Positions 49,716 through 58,950 of a stretch of 64,000 nt of DNA are shown in pieces (the stretch's first letter is position 1; the number at the start of each line of letters is the position of its first letter). A program made the position numbers and the translations under genes. The stretch is from Saccharopolyspora shandongensis (GTDB lineage Bacteria; Actinomycetota; Actinomycetes; Mycobacteriales; Pseudonocardiaceae), in contig NZ_FNOK01000040.1 in NCBI RefSeq assembly GCF_900106995.1, forward strand, positions 28,844-92,843, given 5' to 3'. The notes beneath the pieces were generated by a model. The model was not told the origin of the DNA. It worked only from the letters and a program-made list of their open reading frames with translations, and made no database searches.

Positions 49716-52481
49716 TTGTCTCCGCTCAACAACGACGCCCCCGTGCCCGCGCAGCGGGTGCGGGTCATCCGGGACGGTCTCGCCTCCCACCTGCCGGACA
49801 TCGATCCGCAGGAGACCGAGGAGTGGTTGCAGTCCTTCGACTCGGTGCTGTCGGCCAACGGACAGCAGCGCGCCCGCTACCTCATGCTGCGGCTGCTCCA
49901 GCGCGCCCGCGAATCCGGTGTCGGCGTCCCCTCGCTGACCAGCACGGACTACGTCAACACCATCCCCACCGAGCAGGAGCCGTGGTTCCCCGGCGACGAG
50001 GAGACCGAACGCCGCTACCGGGCCTGGATGCGGTGGAACGCCGCGATGATGGTGCACCGCGCGCAGCGGCCGGGCATCGGCGTCGGCGGCCACATCTCGT
50101 CCTTCGCGTCCTCCGCCAGCCTCTACGAGGTCGGCTTCAACTGGTTCTTCCGCGGCAAGGACCACCCGGGTGGCGGTGATCACCTCTACATCCAGGGCCA
50201 CGCCTCCCCCGGCATCTACGCCCGCGCCTTCCTGGAGGGCCGGCTGTCCGCCGACCGGCTCGACGGGTTCCGCCAGGAGTACTCGCACGCCGGCCCGGGC
50301 GGCGGCCTGCCGTCCTACCCGCACCCGCGGCTGATGCCGGACTTCTGGGAGTTCCCCACGGTCTCCATGGGCCTGGGGCCGATGAACGCGATCTACCAGG
50401 CGCGCTTCGACCGCTACCTGCACGACCGCGGCATCAAGGACACCAGCCAGCAGCGCGTGTGGGCGTTCCTCGGCGACGGCGAGATGAACGAACCCGAGTC
50501 GCGCGGGTTGCTGCAGGTCGCGGCCAACGACGGGCTGGACAACCTCACCTTCGTGATCAACTGCAACCTGCAGCAGCTCGACGGACCCGTGCGCGGCAAC
50601 GGGAAGATCATCCAGGAGCTGGAGGCGTTCTTCCGCGGCGCCGGCTGGAACGTGATCAAGGTGGTCTGGGGCCGCGAGTGGGACTCGCTGCTGCACGCCG
50701 ACCGCGACGGCGCCCTGGTGAACCTGATGAACACCACCCCGGACGGCGACTACCAGACCTACAAGGCCAACGACGGGGCGTTCGTCCGGGAGCACTTCTT
50801 CGGCCGCGACCCGCGCACCAAGGAGATGGTCAAGCACCTCACCGACGACCAGATCTGGGGCCTGCGCCGCGGCGGCCACGACTACCGCAAGGTCTACGCG
50901 GCCTACAAGGCGGCCACCGAGCACCACGGCCAGCCGACCGTGATCCTCGCGAAGACGATCAAGGGCTACGGCCTCGGCCCGCACTTCGAGGGCCGCAACG
51001 CCACCCACCAGATGAAGAAGCTGACGCTGGACGACCTGAAGCTGTTCCGGGACAGCCTGCGGATCCCGATCAGCGACGACGAGCTCGACCCGTACCTGCC
51101 GCCGTACTACCACCCCGGACAGGACGCGCCGGAGATCCAGTACCTGCAGGACCGGCGCCGGCAGCTGGGCGGCTACCTGCCGGAGCGGCGGGCCAAGACC
51201 AAGCCGCTGGTGCTGCCCGGTGACAAGGTCTACGAGGTGGTCCGGCGCGGCTCCGGCAAGCAGGAGGTCGCCACCACGATGGCGTTCGTCCGGCTGCTCA
51301 AGGACCTCGCCAAGGACCGCGAGATCGGGGCGCGGATCGTGCCGATCATCCCGGACGAGGCCCGCACGTTCGGCATGGACTCGATGTTCCCGTCGCAGAA
51401 GATCTACAACCCGCTCGGCCAGCTCTACACGCCGGTGGACTACCAGCTGATGCTGGCCTACCGGGAGAGCGAGCAGGGCCAGATCCTGCACGAGGGCATC
51501 AACGAGGCCGGCTCGACCTCGTCGTTCACCGCCGCGGGCACCAGCTACGCCACGCACGGCGAGCCGATGATCCCGGTCTACATCTTCTACTCGATGTTCG
51601 GCTTCCAGCGCACCGGCGACAGCTTCTGGGCGGCGGCCGACCAGATGGCGCGCGGGTTCGTGCTCGGCGCGACCGCCGGGCGGACCACGCTGACCGGTGA
51701 GGGCCTGCAGCACGCCGACGGGCACTCGCAGTTGATCGCCGCGACGAACCCCGCGGTGGTCGCGTACGACCCGGCGTGGTCGTTCGAGGTGGCGCACATC
51801 GTCAAGGACGGCCTGCGGCGGATGTTCGGCGAGAACCCCGAGGACGTCTTCTACTACCTGACCATCTACAACGAGCCGTACCAGCAGCCGGCCGAGCCGG
51901 CGGACCTGGACGTCGACGGGCTGCTGCGCGGCCTGTACCGGTACCAGGCCGCGCCGGGCGGCTCGGGGCCGCGGGCACAGATCCTCTCGTCGGGCGTGAT
52001 CATGCCGCTGGCGCTGAAGGCGCAGCAGATGCTGGCCGAGGAATGGGGTGTGCAGGCCGACGTCTGGTCGGCGACGTCCTGGTCGCAGCTGCGGCGCGAG
52101 GCCGAGGCCGCCGACCGGCACAACCTGATGCACCCGGAGGCCGAACCGCAGGTGCCGCACGTGACCCGGGCGCTGGCGGACGCCGCCGGGCCGGTGGTCG
52201 CGGTCAGCGACTGGATGCGCGCGGTGCCGGACCTGATCCGGCCGTGGGTGCCCGGCGACATGGTCAGCCTCGGCGCCGACGGGTTCGGGTTCTCCGACAC
52301 CAGGCCGGCCGCGCGGCGGGTGTTCCTGGTGGACGCGGAGTCCACGGTGGTCGCGACGCTGGCCGCGCTGGCCCGCACCGGCCAGGTGGACAAGGCCAAG
52401 GTGATCGAGGCGACCCGGCGCTACCGGCTGGACGACGTCCAGGCCGCGGGGCCGCAGACGTCGGATCCCGGCGTCGCCTGA
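49716..52481 (+). CDS. aceE: Pyruvate dehydrogenase E1 component (homodimeric)
   Basis: A 921-residue AceE, which decarboxylates pyruvate with TPP and hands the acetyl group to the E2 lipoyl arm. The TPP motif GDGEMNEPESRG starts near residue 253 and ends in VINCNLQQLDGPVRGN. KTIKGYGLG, GINEAGSTSSFTAAGTSYATHG and the late NEPYQQP segment are standard. The start is TTG (49716), supported by GAGGAG 6 nt ahead; the next in-frame start would remove the conserved N-terminus. No E2/E3 genes are adjacent, as in other actinobacteria. Confidence 0.95.
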   Translation: MSPLNNDAPVPAQRVRVIRDGLASHLPDIDPQETEEWLQSFDSVLSANGQQRARYLMLRLLQRARESGVGVPSLTSTDYVNTIPTEQEPWFPGDEETERRYRAWMRWNAAMMVHRAQRPGIGVGGHISSFASSASLYEVGFNWFFRGKDHPGGGDHLYIQGHASPGIYARAFLEGRLSADRLDGFRQEYSHAGPGGGLPSYPHPRLMPDFWEFPTVSMGLGPMNAIYQARFDRYLHDRGIKDTSQQRVWAFLGDGEMNEPESRGLLQVAANDGLDNLTFVINCNLQQLDGPVRGNGKIIQELEAFFRGAGWNVIKVVWGREWDSLLHADRDGALVNLMNTTPDGDYQTYKANDGAFVREHFFGRDPRTKEMVKHLTDDQIWGLRRGGHDYRKVYAAYKAATEHHGQPTVILAKTIKGYGLGPHFEGRNATHQMKKLTLDDLKLFRDSLRIPISDDELDPYLPPYYHPGQDAPEIQYLQDRRRQLGGYLPERRAKTKPLVLPGDKVYEVVRRGSGKQEVATTMAFVRLLKDLAKDREIGARIVPIIPDEARTFGMDSMFPSQKIYNPLGQLYTPVDYQLMLAYRESEQGQILHEGINEAGSTSSFTAAGTSYATHGEPMIPVYIFYSMFGFQRTGDSFWAAADQMARGFVLGATAGRTTLTGEGLQHADGHSQLIAATNPAVVAYDPAWSFEVAHIVKDGLRRMFGENPEDVFYYLTIYNEPYQQPAEPADLDVDGLLRGLYRYQAAPGGSGPRAQILSSGVIMPLALKAQQMLAEEWGVQADVWSATSWSQLRREAEAADRHNLMHPEAEPQVPHVTRALADAAGPVVAVSDWMRAVPDLIRPWVPGDMVSLGADGFGFSDTRPAARRVFLVDAESTVVATLAALARTGQVDKAKVIEATRRYRLDDVQAAGPQTSDPGVA

Positions 52482-52496
52482 TCGAGGAACGACCGC

Positions 52497-52524
52497 GGGG
52501 CGCTCGCCGGGTGGCGGGCGCCCC
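52497..52524 (+). terminator. aceE terminator hairpin
   Basis: GGGGCGCTCGCC (52497-52508) pairs with GGCGGGCGCCCC (52513-52524), one mismatch, loop GGGT, 15 bp after the aceE stop. The rest of the 183-bp gap to 52665 holds nothing recognizable. Confidence 0.6.
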
Positions 52525-52664
52525 GAGGCGTGCCGGGCGCGGGATCAGACCGCGTGCAGGCCCGGGCCGCGGTCCTGGGTGACGAAGCGGGCCGCCGGAT
52601 GAACACGCCCCGCCGGCCCGCACGAGGTGATCGCGGGTGTCCCGGCTTCGACCGAAACCGGTGG

Positions 52665-53312
52665 TCAGCCCGCGACGGCAGCGCTCTCGCGGGTGCGCTG
52701 GACGCGTGCCGTGCGGTTCCAGCTCCACCAGCCGTGGATCACCAGCGCCGCGAAGACGACGTAGATCGCCGCGCTGAAGTACAGGCCGGAGGCGATCTGC
52801 AGCGGCACGCCGACCGCGTCGACGGCCAGCCAGACCAGCCAGAATTCGACGAGGCCGCGGCCCTGCGCCCAGAACGCGACCAGGGTGCCGATGAAGATCC
52901 AGGCGTCCGGCCACGGGGCCCACGAGGCGTCCAGCGCGGACAGCAGCATCGCGAACGCGGCGGTGCCCAGCGCCAGCGCGGCGATCAGCACGAGCCGTTC
53001 GACGGCGCCGGCCTTGCGCACCACGACGCCGTAAACCGGGTCGCTGCGCCGGTTCCAGGCCCACCAGCCGTAGAACGAGATCAGCAGGATGATCACCTGC
53101 CGGACGGCCAGCCCGCCCAGGTGAGCGGAGGCGTAGACGGCGAACAGCAGCACCGTCGCGGACACCTGCACCGGCCAGGTCGCGAGGGTTCTGCGTTGCG
53201 CAAGGAAGACGACGGCGAGCGCGCACAGCTGGCCGATCAGTTCTGCCCAGGAGATCTTCTGGCCCAGCACGGTGAACCCGTTGTCGAGCACCCATTCCGC
53301 GATTGCCTGCAC
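52665..53312 (-). CDS. ribM: Riboflavin transporter RibM (PnuX), PnuC fold
   Basis: A 215-residue protein with seven or so hydrophobic helices of the PnuC superfamily (LISFYGWWAWNRR, WIFIGTLVAFWAQGRGLVEFWLVWLAVD, ALVIHGWWSWNR). PnuC proteins import nicotinamide riboside. The same fold as RibM/PnuX imports riboflavin in Corynebacterium and Streptomyces. The FMN riboswitch just upstream decides for riboflavin. GTG 53312 is used because GGGAGGAG stands 5 nt before it; the frame extends upstream into the leader. Confidence 0.87.
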   Translation of the reverse strand: MQAIAEWVLDNGFTVLGQKISWAELIGQLCALAVVFLAQRRTLATWPVQVSATVLLFAVYASAHLGGLAVRQVIILLISFYGWWAWNRRSDPVYGVVVRKAGAVERLVLIAALALGTAAFAMLLSALDASWAPWPDAWIFIGTLVAFWAQGRGLVEFWLVWLAVDAVGVPLQIASGLYFSAAIYVVFAALVIHGWWSWNRTARVQRTRESAAVAG

Positions 53313-53412
53313 GCCCGCTCCTCCCGCCGGATGCGAACGCACCGGGGTACACGCGGGAAGCCGACGTCAACGACCGCCGGCCCGACACGCCGACGGCCGA
53401 TCGCGGCCGCCC

Positions 53413-53544
53413 GTGCGCTGCCTCTCATCCGGACTTTCACCGTCGGTACCGGAATTCCACCGGATCGGCCGACACCTCCGCGTGGAGGCGCCGGTTCGCG
53501 GACTTTCACCGCCGGTTCGGATTTTCACCGACCCCGGAGCGCAC
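53413..53544 (-). promoter_or_regulatory. FMN riboswitch (RFN element)
   Basis: The minus-strand RNA has the RFN consensus in order: GGGTCGGTGAAAATCC, ACCGGCGGTGAAAGTCCGCGA, a variable arm, then CCGGTGGAATTCCGG, ACCGACGGTGAAAGTCCGGAT and GAGAGGC. The closing P1 helix is GTGCGCT / AGCGCAC, a perfect 7 bp. Binding of FMN should lower expression of the downstream ribM gene; the 100-nt stretch to the GTG includes the ribosome binding site and is the likely expression platform. Confidence 0.95.
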
Positions 53545-53717
53545 GACTTCATTCGTTCTGCTCAACATCGTGCGCCCGGAGATCTGTTCCGCACCCGATA
53601 CGTGGGTTGGATCACAGGATTGATCTGCCCGGAAAACCGGTTGCGCCCGGGTCCGCGCACCGATGATCGTTGCCTGGTGACAGCACTTCCCGGACACCTG
53701 GAAGCAGCCCCGCCGGC

Positions 53718-54899
53718 ATGAGTCGGCCGCTCGTCCTGCTGCTGGCGCTGACCTGCGGCGTGGCCGTGGGCAACATCTACTTCCCACAGGCGATCAGCCC
53801 GCTGATCGCCGCCGGCCTGCAGGTGCCGCCGGAATCGGCCGCGCTGGCGGTGACCGCGGCACAGGTGGGCTACGCGGCCGGGATCTTCCTGCTGGTGCCG
53901 CTCGGCGACCGGCTCCCGCACCGCCCGTTGATCGTCGCCCTGCTCGGGCTCACGGGGGTCGGCCTGCTCGTCGCGAGCACCGCGGCCGCGCTGCCGGTCC
54001 TGGTCGGCACGTGCGTCCTCGTGGGCGTGACGACCGTGATCGCGCCCATCATCGCTCCCATGGCGGCCGGGCTGGTGGCCGACGACCGGCGCGGGTCGGT
54101 CACCGGCGTGCTGCTGAGCGGCTCGATCGGCGGCATGCTGCTGGCCCGCGCGTTCGGCGGAACCATCGGGGAATGGCTGGGCTGGCGGGCGCCCTACGCG
54201 GTGGCCGGAGCGCTCGCACTGCTCGCCGCGACCGCCTTGGCCTTCTCGCTGCCGACGACGGTCCCGGCATCCCGGCAGCGGTATCCGGCGCTGCTGGCCG
54301 AGTCGCTGCGGCTGTTGCGCACCGAGCCCGAGCTGCGCCGCTCCTGCTTCTACCAGGCGACGATCTTCGCCGGGTTCACCGCCGTCTGGACCGGCGTCGC
54401 GCTGCTGCTGACGGGCCCGGTGTACGGCCTGGGCACGTCGGCGGTCGGGGCGCTCGCCCTGGTCGGCGCGGCGACCATGATCTGCACGCCGCTCGCCGGT
54501 CGGCAGGCGGACCGCCACGGGCCCGACCCGGTCAACCTCGTCTGCATCCTCGGCGTGATCGTGGCGGCCGCCGTCCTCGCGGTCGGCAGCCTCGGCGGGG
54601 CGCTCGGCCTGGCGGCCCTGGTGGTCGGCACGCTGCTGCTCGACGTCGCGATGCAGTCGGGCATGGTCGCCAACCAGGTGCGGATCTTCGCGCTGCGCCC
54701 AGAAGTGCGCGGCAGGCTCAACGCGGCCTACATGACGTGCGCGTTCCTCGGCGGCAGCCTCGGTTCCTGGCTCGGGGTGCGCACCTACTCCCGATTCGGG
54801 TGGCCGGGTGTCTCGGTGCTCTTGGCGCTGCTGGCGGGGCTTGCGCTCGCCCGCCACCTGTTCCACCTGCGACGCGCCGTCGCCGCTCGTTTGCCCTGA
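53718..54899 (+). CDS. MFS transporter (YnfM/sugar-efflux-like)
   Basis: A 393-residue protein with about 12 membrane helices of the major facilitator type. GDRLPHRPLI between helices 2 and 3 is the loop motif (G-D-R-x-x-R), and GRQADRHGPDP repeats it in the second half. The start LALTCGVAVGNIYFPQAISPLIA is usual for the group of exporters near YnfM/NepI-like proteins; the substrate is unknown. ATG 53718 is preferred over an upstream TTG at 53670. Divergent from ribM and its riboswitch. Confidence 0.87.
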   Translation: MSRPLVLLLALTCGVAVGNIYFPQAISPLIAAGLQVPPESAALAVTAAQVGYAAGIFLLVPLGDRLPHRPLIVALLGLTGVGLLVASTAAALPVLVGTCVLVGVTTVIAPIIAPMAAGLVADDRRGSVTGVLLSGSIGGMLLARAFGGTIGEWLGWRAPYAVAGALALLAATALAFSLPTTVPASRQRYPALLAESLRLLRTEPELRRSCFYQATIFAGFTAVWTGVALLLTGPVYGLGTSAVGALALVGAATMICTPLAGRQADRHGPDPVNLVCILGVIVAAAVLAVGSLGGALGLAALVVGTLLLDVAMQSGMVANQVRIFALRPEVRGRLNAAYMTCAFLGGSLGSWLGVRTYSRFGWPGVSVLLALLAGLALARHLFHLRRAVAARLP

Positions 54900-55001
54900 G
54901 TGACAACGGAATTCTCGCGCGACGGACCGGGACGGCCGATCGAACACGCGTGCCCCAGCCGGTAGACTCGATCGGCAGCGACTCGAAGGGGGCACGGCGG
55001 G

Positions 55002-55235
55002 ATGAACGACATCGATCGCGACATCCTCGACTTCGAGTCGGAGCACTGGCACTACCAGGGCAACAAGGAACGGGTCATCCAGGAGCGCTTCGGCTTCTCG
55101 CCGAACCGCTACTACCAGCGGCTGAACCGCCTGCTGGACGAGCCCGAGGCGCTCCAGCAGCAGCCGGCCCTCGTCAAACGCCTCCAGAGCCGCCGCGATC
55201 AGCGAGCCCAGCGCCGCGTCGTGCGCGACGCCTGA
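55002..55235 (+). CDS. DUF3263 family protein
   Basis: A 77-residue protein: DRDILDFESEHWHYQGNKERVIQERFGFSPNRYYQRLNRLLD is the conserved actinobacterial DUF3263, with a helix-turn-helix-like core, followed by a basic tail (RLQSRRDQRAQRRVVRD). DNA binding is suspected, not shown. The gene is free-standing and ends before a 258-bp stretch in which only a CCGGTTTCGCCTGAAATC repeat-like sequence is seen. Confidence 0.9.
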   Translation: MNDIDRDILDFESEHWHYQGNKERVIQERFGFSPNRYYQRLNRLLDEPEALQQQPALVKRLQSRRDQRAQRRVVRDA

Positions 55236-55493
55236 CCGAACGATCTCCCGGCCCACCACCTCGGCCCACGCGCCGGGGCTTCCGGTTTCGCCTGAAATCA
55301 GGGACTTCTCGCGCTCACCAAAGCACAACGCTTCCCCACCCGCCGTCGTCCGCGCGGACACGGGAGCGCCGGCAGGCCGCCGCGTCCACTGACTGACCGC
55401 CCCCGACGAGCACCGACGGCACCAGATCCACCACCCATAGTGGACGGACACCGCGGCGCACGTCGGGTTCGAGCGGTTCCACCCCGCCGATCG

Positions 55494-56378
55494 CTACGCC
55501 TGCGGGCGCTGGGCGTACTGCTCCGGGGTGAGTTGGCGGTCCTGCTGGATCCGCACCAGTTCCGCCAGCAGCGGCGCGGCCTGATCCGGCGGGAGCGCCT
55601 GGAACGCCGCCTTGATCGCTTCCGCGCCGGGCCCCTGCGCCGGGGCCACCGGGGCCTGCTGCTTCGCCACCACCTCGTTGACCAGGTCGACGAGCATCGC
55701 GACGATCGTGCGCGGACCGATCTCGGTCTGCCAGCCCTGGATCTCGCCCTTCGGCCCGCGGGGGCCGAGCAGCTCGTGCTCCAGGCGTCGCAGAATCGCG
55801 TCCTGCTCCGGGGTCATGGCGTCCTCCTGATCCCTCTTGCCGAGGTCGGCGCGGAACTGGTCCATGTCGACGTGACCTGGGTCGATCTTGCCGGTGACGC
55901 TGGTCTCCTTGTGGCCGCGCGCGGCGTCCATCGGGCGCCCGAGGTGGTTGAGCACCGCGGTGGTCGCCTTGAGCGCCGCCCGGTACTGCTCCGGGCTGGG
56001 GCCTTGGTCCACGCCCTGGTAGTCCCACTCGAACCCGACGTAGAGGGTGTTGCCATCGCCCTCGGGATTCGGCCCGGAGGCCTTCGCCTTGCCGGCGTGG
56101 TTGGCCCGCCCGGCGGCGATCATGTGCACCACCCCGTCGAAGCCGATCACCGCGTGGCACAGCGGCCCCGCCAGGTCGGGGCGCCCGTCGATGCACAGCT
56201 GCACGCTCGGCGCGGGGTTCTCGTAGGACGCAGGTGTCGCGGTGTGGTGTTCCAGCACGCCGACCGGTGCGGGCTGCGCCCCCGAGGTGGCGGTCCGGTC
56301 CCGCCAGCCGTCCGTCTCGACCACCGTCAGCCCGGCCGCGCGCAACACGTCCGCGAGCCAGACGAGAGGCAGAGCCAC
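55494..56378 (-). CDS. Phage-type N-acetylmuramoyl-L-alanine amidase (lysin)
   Basis: A 294-residue protein. The amidase_2/PGRP domain spans about residues 15-175: LEHHTATP (H44/H45), the mid-domain GPLCHAVIGFDGVVHMIAAGRANHAG, and the late GHKE ... DPGHVDMDQF zinc and active-site part. The C-terminal third (GPRGPKGEIQGWQTEIGPRTIVAMLVD) resembles tails of actinophage lysins. There is no signal peptide, as in phage endolysins that need a holin. The GTG start has GGAGGTGATC, a near-perfect ribosome binding site. No other phage gene is near, so it is either a prophage remnant or a domesticated lysin. Confidence 0.82.
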   Translation of the reverse strand: MALPLVWLADVLRAAGLTVVETDGWRDRTATSGAQPAPVGVLEHHTATPASYENPAPSVQLCIDGRPDLAGPLCHAVIGFDGVVHMIAAGRANHAGKAKASGPNPEGDGNTLYVGFEWDYQGVDQGPSPEQYRAALKATTAVLNHLGRPMDAARGHKETSVTGKIDPGHVDMDQFRADLGKRDQEDAMTPEQDAILRRLEHELLGPRGPKGEIQGWQTEIGPRTIVAMLVDLVNEVVAKQQAPVAPAQGPGAEAIKAAFQALPPDQAAPLLAELVRIQQDRQLTPEQYAQRPQA

Positions 56379-56451
56379 TACTGATCACCTCCCGGCTTGA
56401 TCCGTTCTCCCATGGTGTCGCGACCGCGCACGGGCGACCACGCCCAAGTGC

Positions 56452-56494
56452 GTGAAAAAGGCCGGGACTCACCCACCGGGTGAGTCCCGGCCTT
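56452..56494 (-). terminator. Perfect 17-bp terminator
   Basis: AAGGCCGGGACTCACCC (56458-56474) pairs with GGGTGAGTCCCGGCCTT (56478-56494), loop 3 nt. On the minus strand TTTTTCAC follows (56452-56459). It lies 20 bp past the stop of the membrane-protein gene at 56515. Confidence 0.88.
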
Positions 56495-56514
56495 CGGCTA
56501 GGCGCGGCGTGCGG

Positions 56515-57258
56515 TCACGCGTGGCCGCTCACGCCCGCGTCGCCGGTCCCCGGCTTCTTGCCGTTCCCCGCCGGGCCACCGGTGGAGCCGCCGGTGGTGC
56601 CGGAGAACTGGGCCTCGGCGCTGTCCAGCCACTTGCCCCAGCGCTGCTGCATCGGCTTGATCAGGCCGCCGCCGACGCCGACGATGATCACGCCGGCCAG
56701 CGCGGACAGCGCGGCGATCAGCACCGGAGTGGTCACGGTGAGGGCGATGCCGAGCTGGTTCAGCGCGGCGATCACGCCGAGGGCGACGATGAACCCGAAG
56801 CTGATCTTGGCCAGCACCGGCCCGATCGGGCGGTTGCCCAGCGCGCCGCGGATCAGGTCGCCGACGGCGCGGCCGATCGCCGCGGCCACCAGCACCAGCA
56901 CGATCGCCACCACGATCCGCGGCAGGAACAGCACCACGGTGTCGATCAGGTCCTTGATCGCATTGGGCCCGAAAACGCCCAGCGCCAGCTGCACGAAAAT
57001 GAGCAGGATGAAGTAGTAGACCAGTTTCACCAGCAGGCCGGCGATGTCGATGTTCGATTTCGACGTCATTTCGCCGAGTCCGGACTTCGCCAGCAGCCGG
57101 TTGAAACCGAGCCGGGCGAAAACGATCTGGATCGCCTTGCCGATCGCCTTCGCGATCAGCCAGCCGACCAGCACGACGATGAGGAATACGACCAGCTTCG
57201 GGACGAAGGTCGCAATTGCGACCCACGCCTCTGCGAGTCCCTGCTGGAGAGCTCCCAC
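56515..57258 (-). CDS. Mechanosensitive-channel-like membrane protein (conserved TM helix)
   Basis: A 247-residue protein with four to five hydrophobic helices, each preceded by amphipathic turns (FVPKLVVFLIVVLVGWLIAKAIGKAIQ; FLPRIVVAIVLVLVAAAIGRAVGDLIRGAL; LAGVIIVGVGGGLIKP). These are the 'conserved TM helix' repeats found in MscS-like and CmpX proteins, but the MscS beta domain is absent. A Gly/Ser/Thr-rich tail follows. It may help membrane-tension or envelope homeostasis. The start is GTG 57258. Confidence 0.8.
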   Translation of the reverse strand: MGALQQGLAEAWVAIATFVPKLVVFLIVVLVGWLIAKAIGKAIQIVFARLGFNRLLAKSGLGEMTSKSNIDIAGLLVKLVYYFILLIFVQLALGVFGPNAIKDLIDTVVLFLPRIVVAIVLVLVAAAIGRAVGDLIRGALGNRPIGPVLAKISFGFIVALGVIAALNQLGIALTVTTPVLIAALSALAGVIIVGVGGGLIKPMQQRWGKWLDSAEAQFSGTTGGSTGGPAGNGKKPGTGDAGVSGHA

Positions 57259-57540
57259 TTGAATTCACCTCGATAGAACAAAACCCGATTCGCGTGTGCC
57301 GGAGATCGTTTCCTGCGACGGCTTTACCGGCAACCGCGACAGGCCCCTCGAAAGGGCGATTCATTTCCTCCGATCGGGTCGATGCCAACGAAGGCGGCCG
57401 ACCCGACCGTGGGATCAGCCGTCCGCGCCGGTGGTACCGCGACGCTGCTCCCCGATCCGAACCCCCGGCGCGTTGTGAGCCGGCCCGCACCGCCGGCCGC
57501 TGGTCGTCGGAGCTGATCGGCGACGTGCGATTCTGGAGGC

Positions 57541-58755
57541 ATGAGTACCGAACGCGCAGGTGAGCGGGATACCGGTACGCAGCGTCAGCTCTCCGCCGCC
57601 ACGCTCCGCCGCCTCGAACGGGGCACCGGCGGGCTCGCCAGCGCCAGCGTCAGCGCCATGGAGCAGCGCCTGCCGTGGTTCCGGCGGTTGCCCGCCGACC
57701 AGCGGGCGAGCGTGCTCCTGGTGACCCAGACCGGCGCCACCAACTTCGTGGCGTGGCTGCAGGACCCGACCGAGGCGATCCGGCTGACCGCCGAGGCCTT
57801 CCGCGCCGCGCCCCGGGACCTGTCCCGGTGGGTCAGCCTGCGGCAGACCCTGGAACTGGTCCGGGTCGCGATCGACGTGCTCGAACAGCAGCTGCCGGAG
57901 CTGGCCGCCGAGGAGCACGAGCGCATCCTGCTGACCGAGGCGATCCTGCGCTACACCCGCGAGATCTCCTTCGCGGCCGCCACCTCGTACGCTGCGGCGG
58001 CGGAGTCCCGCGGCGCGTGGGACGCGCGGCTGGAAGCACTGGTGGTCGATGGGATCGTGCGTGGCGACGCCGAGGAGTCGCTGCTCTCCCGCGCCGCCGC
58101 GCTCGGCTGGGAGCCCTCGTCGGAGGCGACCGTGCTGGTCGGCAACGCCCCGTCCGACGACCCGCCGACCATCGTCTACCAGGTGCGCAGCCGCGCGGCG
58201 CGAGTCGGTTGCCCGGTGCTGCTCGGCGTGCAGGGCACCCGGCTGGTGGTGGTCTTCGGCGGCCCTGGCGACGCGCGCACCAACGAGGAGGCGGCCAAGC
58301 GACTGGCCGAGGCGTTCGACGACGGGCCGGTCGTGGCGGGGCCGACCGTGCCCAGCCTGGCCGAGGCGCACCGGTCGGCCGGCGATGCGATGTCCGCGCT
58401 GCGGGCCGTGGTGGCCTGGCCGACGGCGCCGCGCCCCGTGCCCTCCGGCGACCTGCTGCCGGAGCGGGCGCTGGCCGGCGATCCGGAGGCCGAGCGGCAG
58501 CTGGTCGAGCGGATCGTGCTGCCGCTGGTGGACGCCGGCGGCGCGCTGATGGAGACCGTCGACACCTACCTGGAGGTCGGCGGCGTGCTGGAGAACTGCG
58601 CGCGGCAGCTGTACGTGCACCCGAACACGGTCCGGTACCGGCTGCGTCGAGTGGCGGAACTCACCGGCCACACGCCGTCCAACGCCCGCGACGCCCACGT
58701 CCTGCGGGTCGGCCTCGCGGTGGGACGGCTGGCCAAGTCCCGCGGCCTGTGGTGA
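57541..58755 (+). CDS. fasR: PucR-type activator of fatty acid synthesis, FasR
   Basis: A 404-residue protein of the PucR/CdaR group. The C-terminal helix-turn-helix (ENCARQLYVHPNTVRYRLRRVAELTG, about residues 352-378) is standard for HTH_30; a GGDEF-like middle domain and a helical N-terminus precede it. Its place directly upstream of fabD-fabH-acpP-fabF is that of Streptomyces FasR (and Rv2242), an activator of that operon. The 195 bp to fabD should hold its binding site and the fab promoter, but I could not find an obvious inverted repeat there. Confidence 0.87.
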   Translation: MSTERAGERDTGTQRQLSAATLRRLERGTGGLASASVSAMEQRLPWFRRLPADQRASVLLVTQTGATNFVAWLQDPTEAIRLTAEAFRAAPRDLSRWVSLRQTLELVRVAIDVLEQQLPELAAEEHERILLTEAILRYTREISFAAATSYAAAAESRGAWDARLEALVVDGIVRGDAEESLLSRAAALGWEPSSEATVLVGNAPSDDPPTIVYQVRSRAARVGCPVLLGVQGTRLVVVFGGPGDARTNEEAAKRLAEAFDDGPVVAGPTVPSLAEAHRSAGDAMSALRAVVAWPTAPRPVPSGDLLPERALAGDPEAERQLVERIVLPLVDAGGALMETVDTYLEVGGVLENCARQLYVHPNTVRYRLRRVAELTGHTPSNARDAHVLRVGLAVGRLAKSRGLW

Positions 58756-58950
58756 CGTGGCGATCACGCGGCGCAGCAGGGCTTTACCGGTGTTCACCGA
58801 TGGGTCACCAACCGGACACGGCCGACAACGATTCGACCCCTGGCCGGGTTCCCCCACCGCCGCGCTTGTAGACACTCCACAACATTGCGGTCCGGACTTC
58901 GTCTCTATCGACATCACGTGGATCGCACCGGGACGTGTTCAGTAACAAGG

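Noticed and set aside
49668..52160. 830-codon open frame on the minus strand
   Set aside because: Antisense to aceE; only composition-driven and without homology.
52665..53312. Nicotinamide riboside transporter PnuC
   Set aside because: The fold agrees, but the FMN riboswitch upstream makes riboflavin the more likely substrate.
53413..53544. TPP riboswitch for the same transporter
   Set aside because: The CUGAGA and ACCUGA-type TPP segments are missing, whereas all RFN segments are present.
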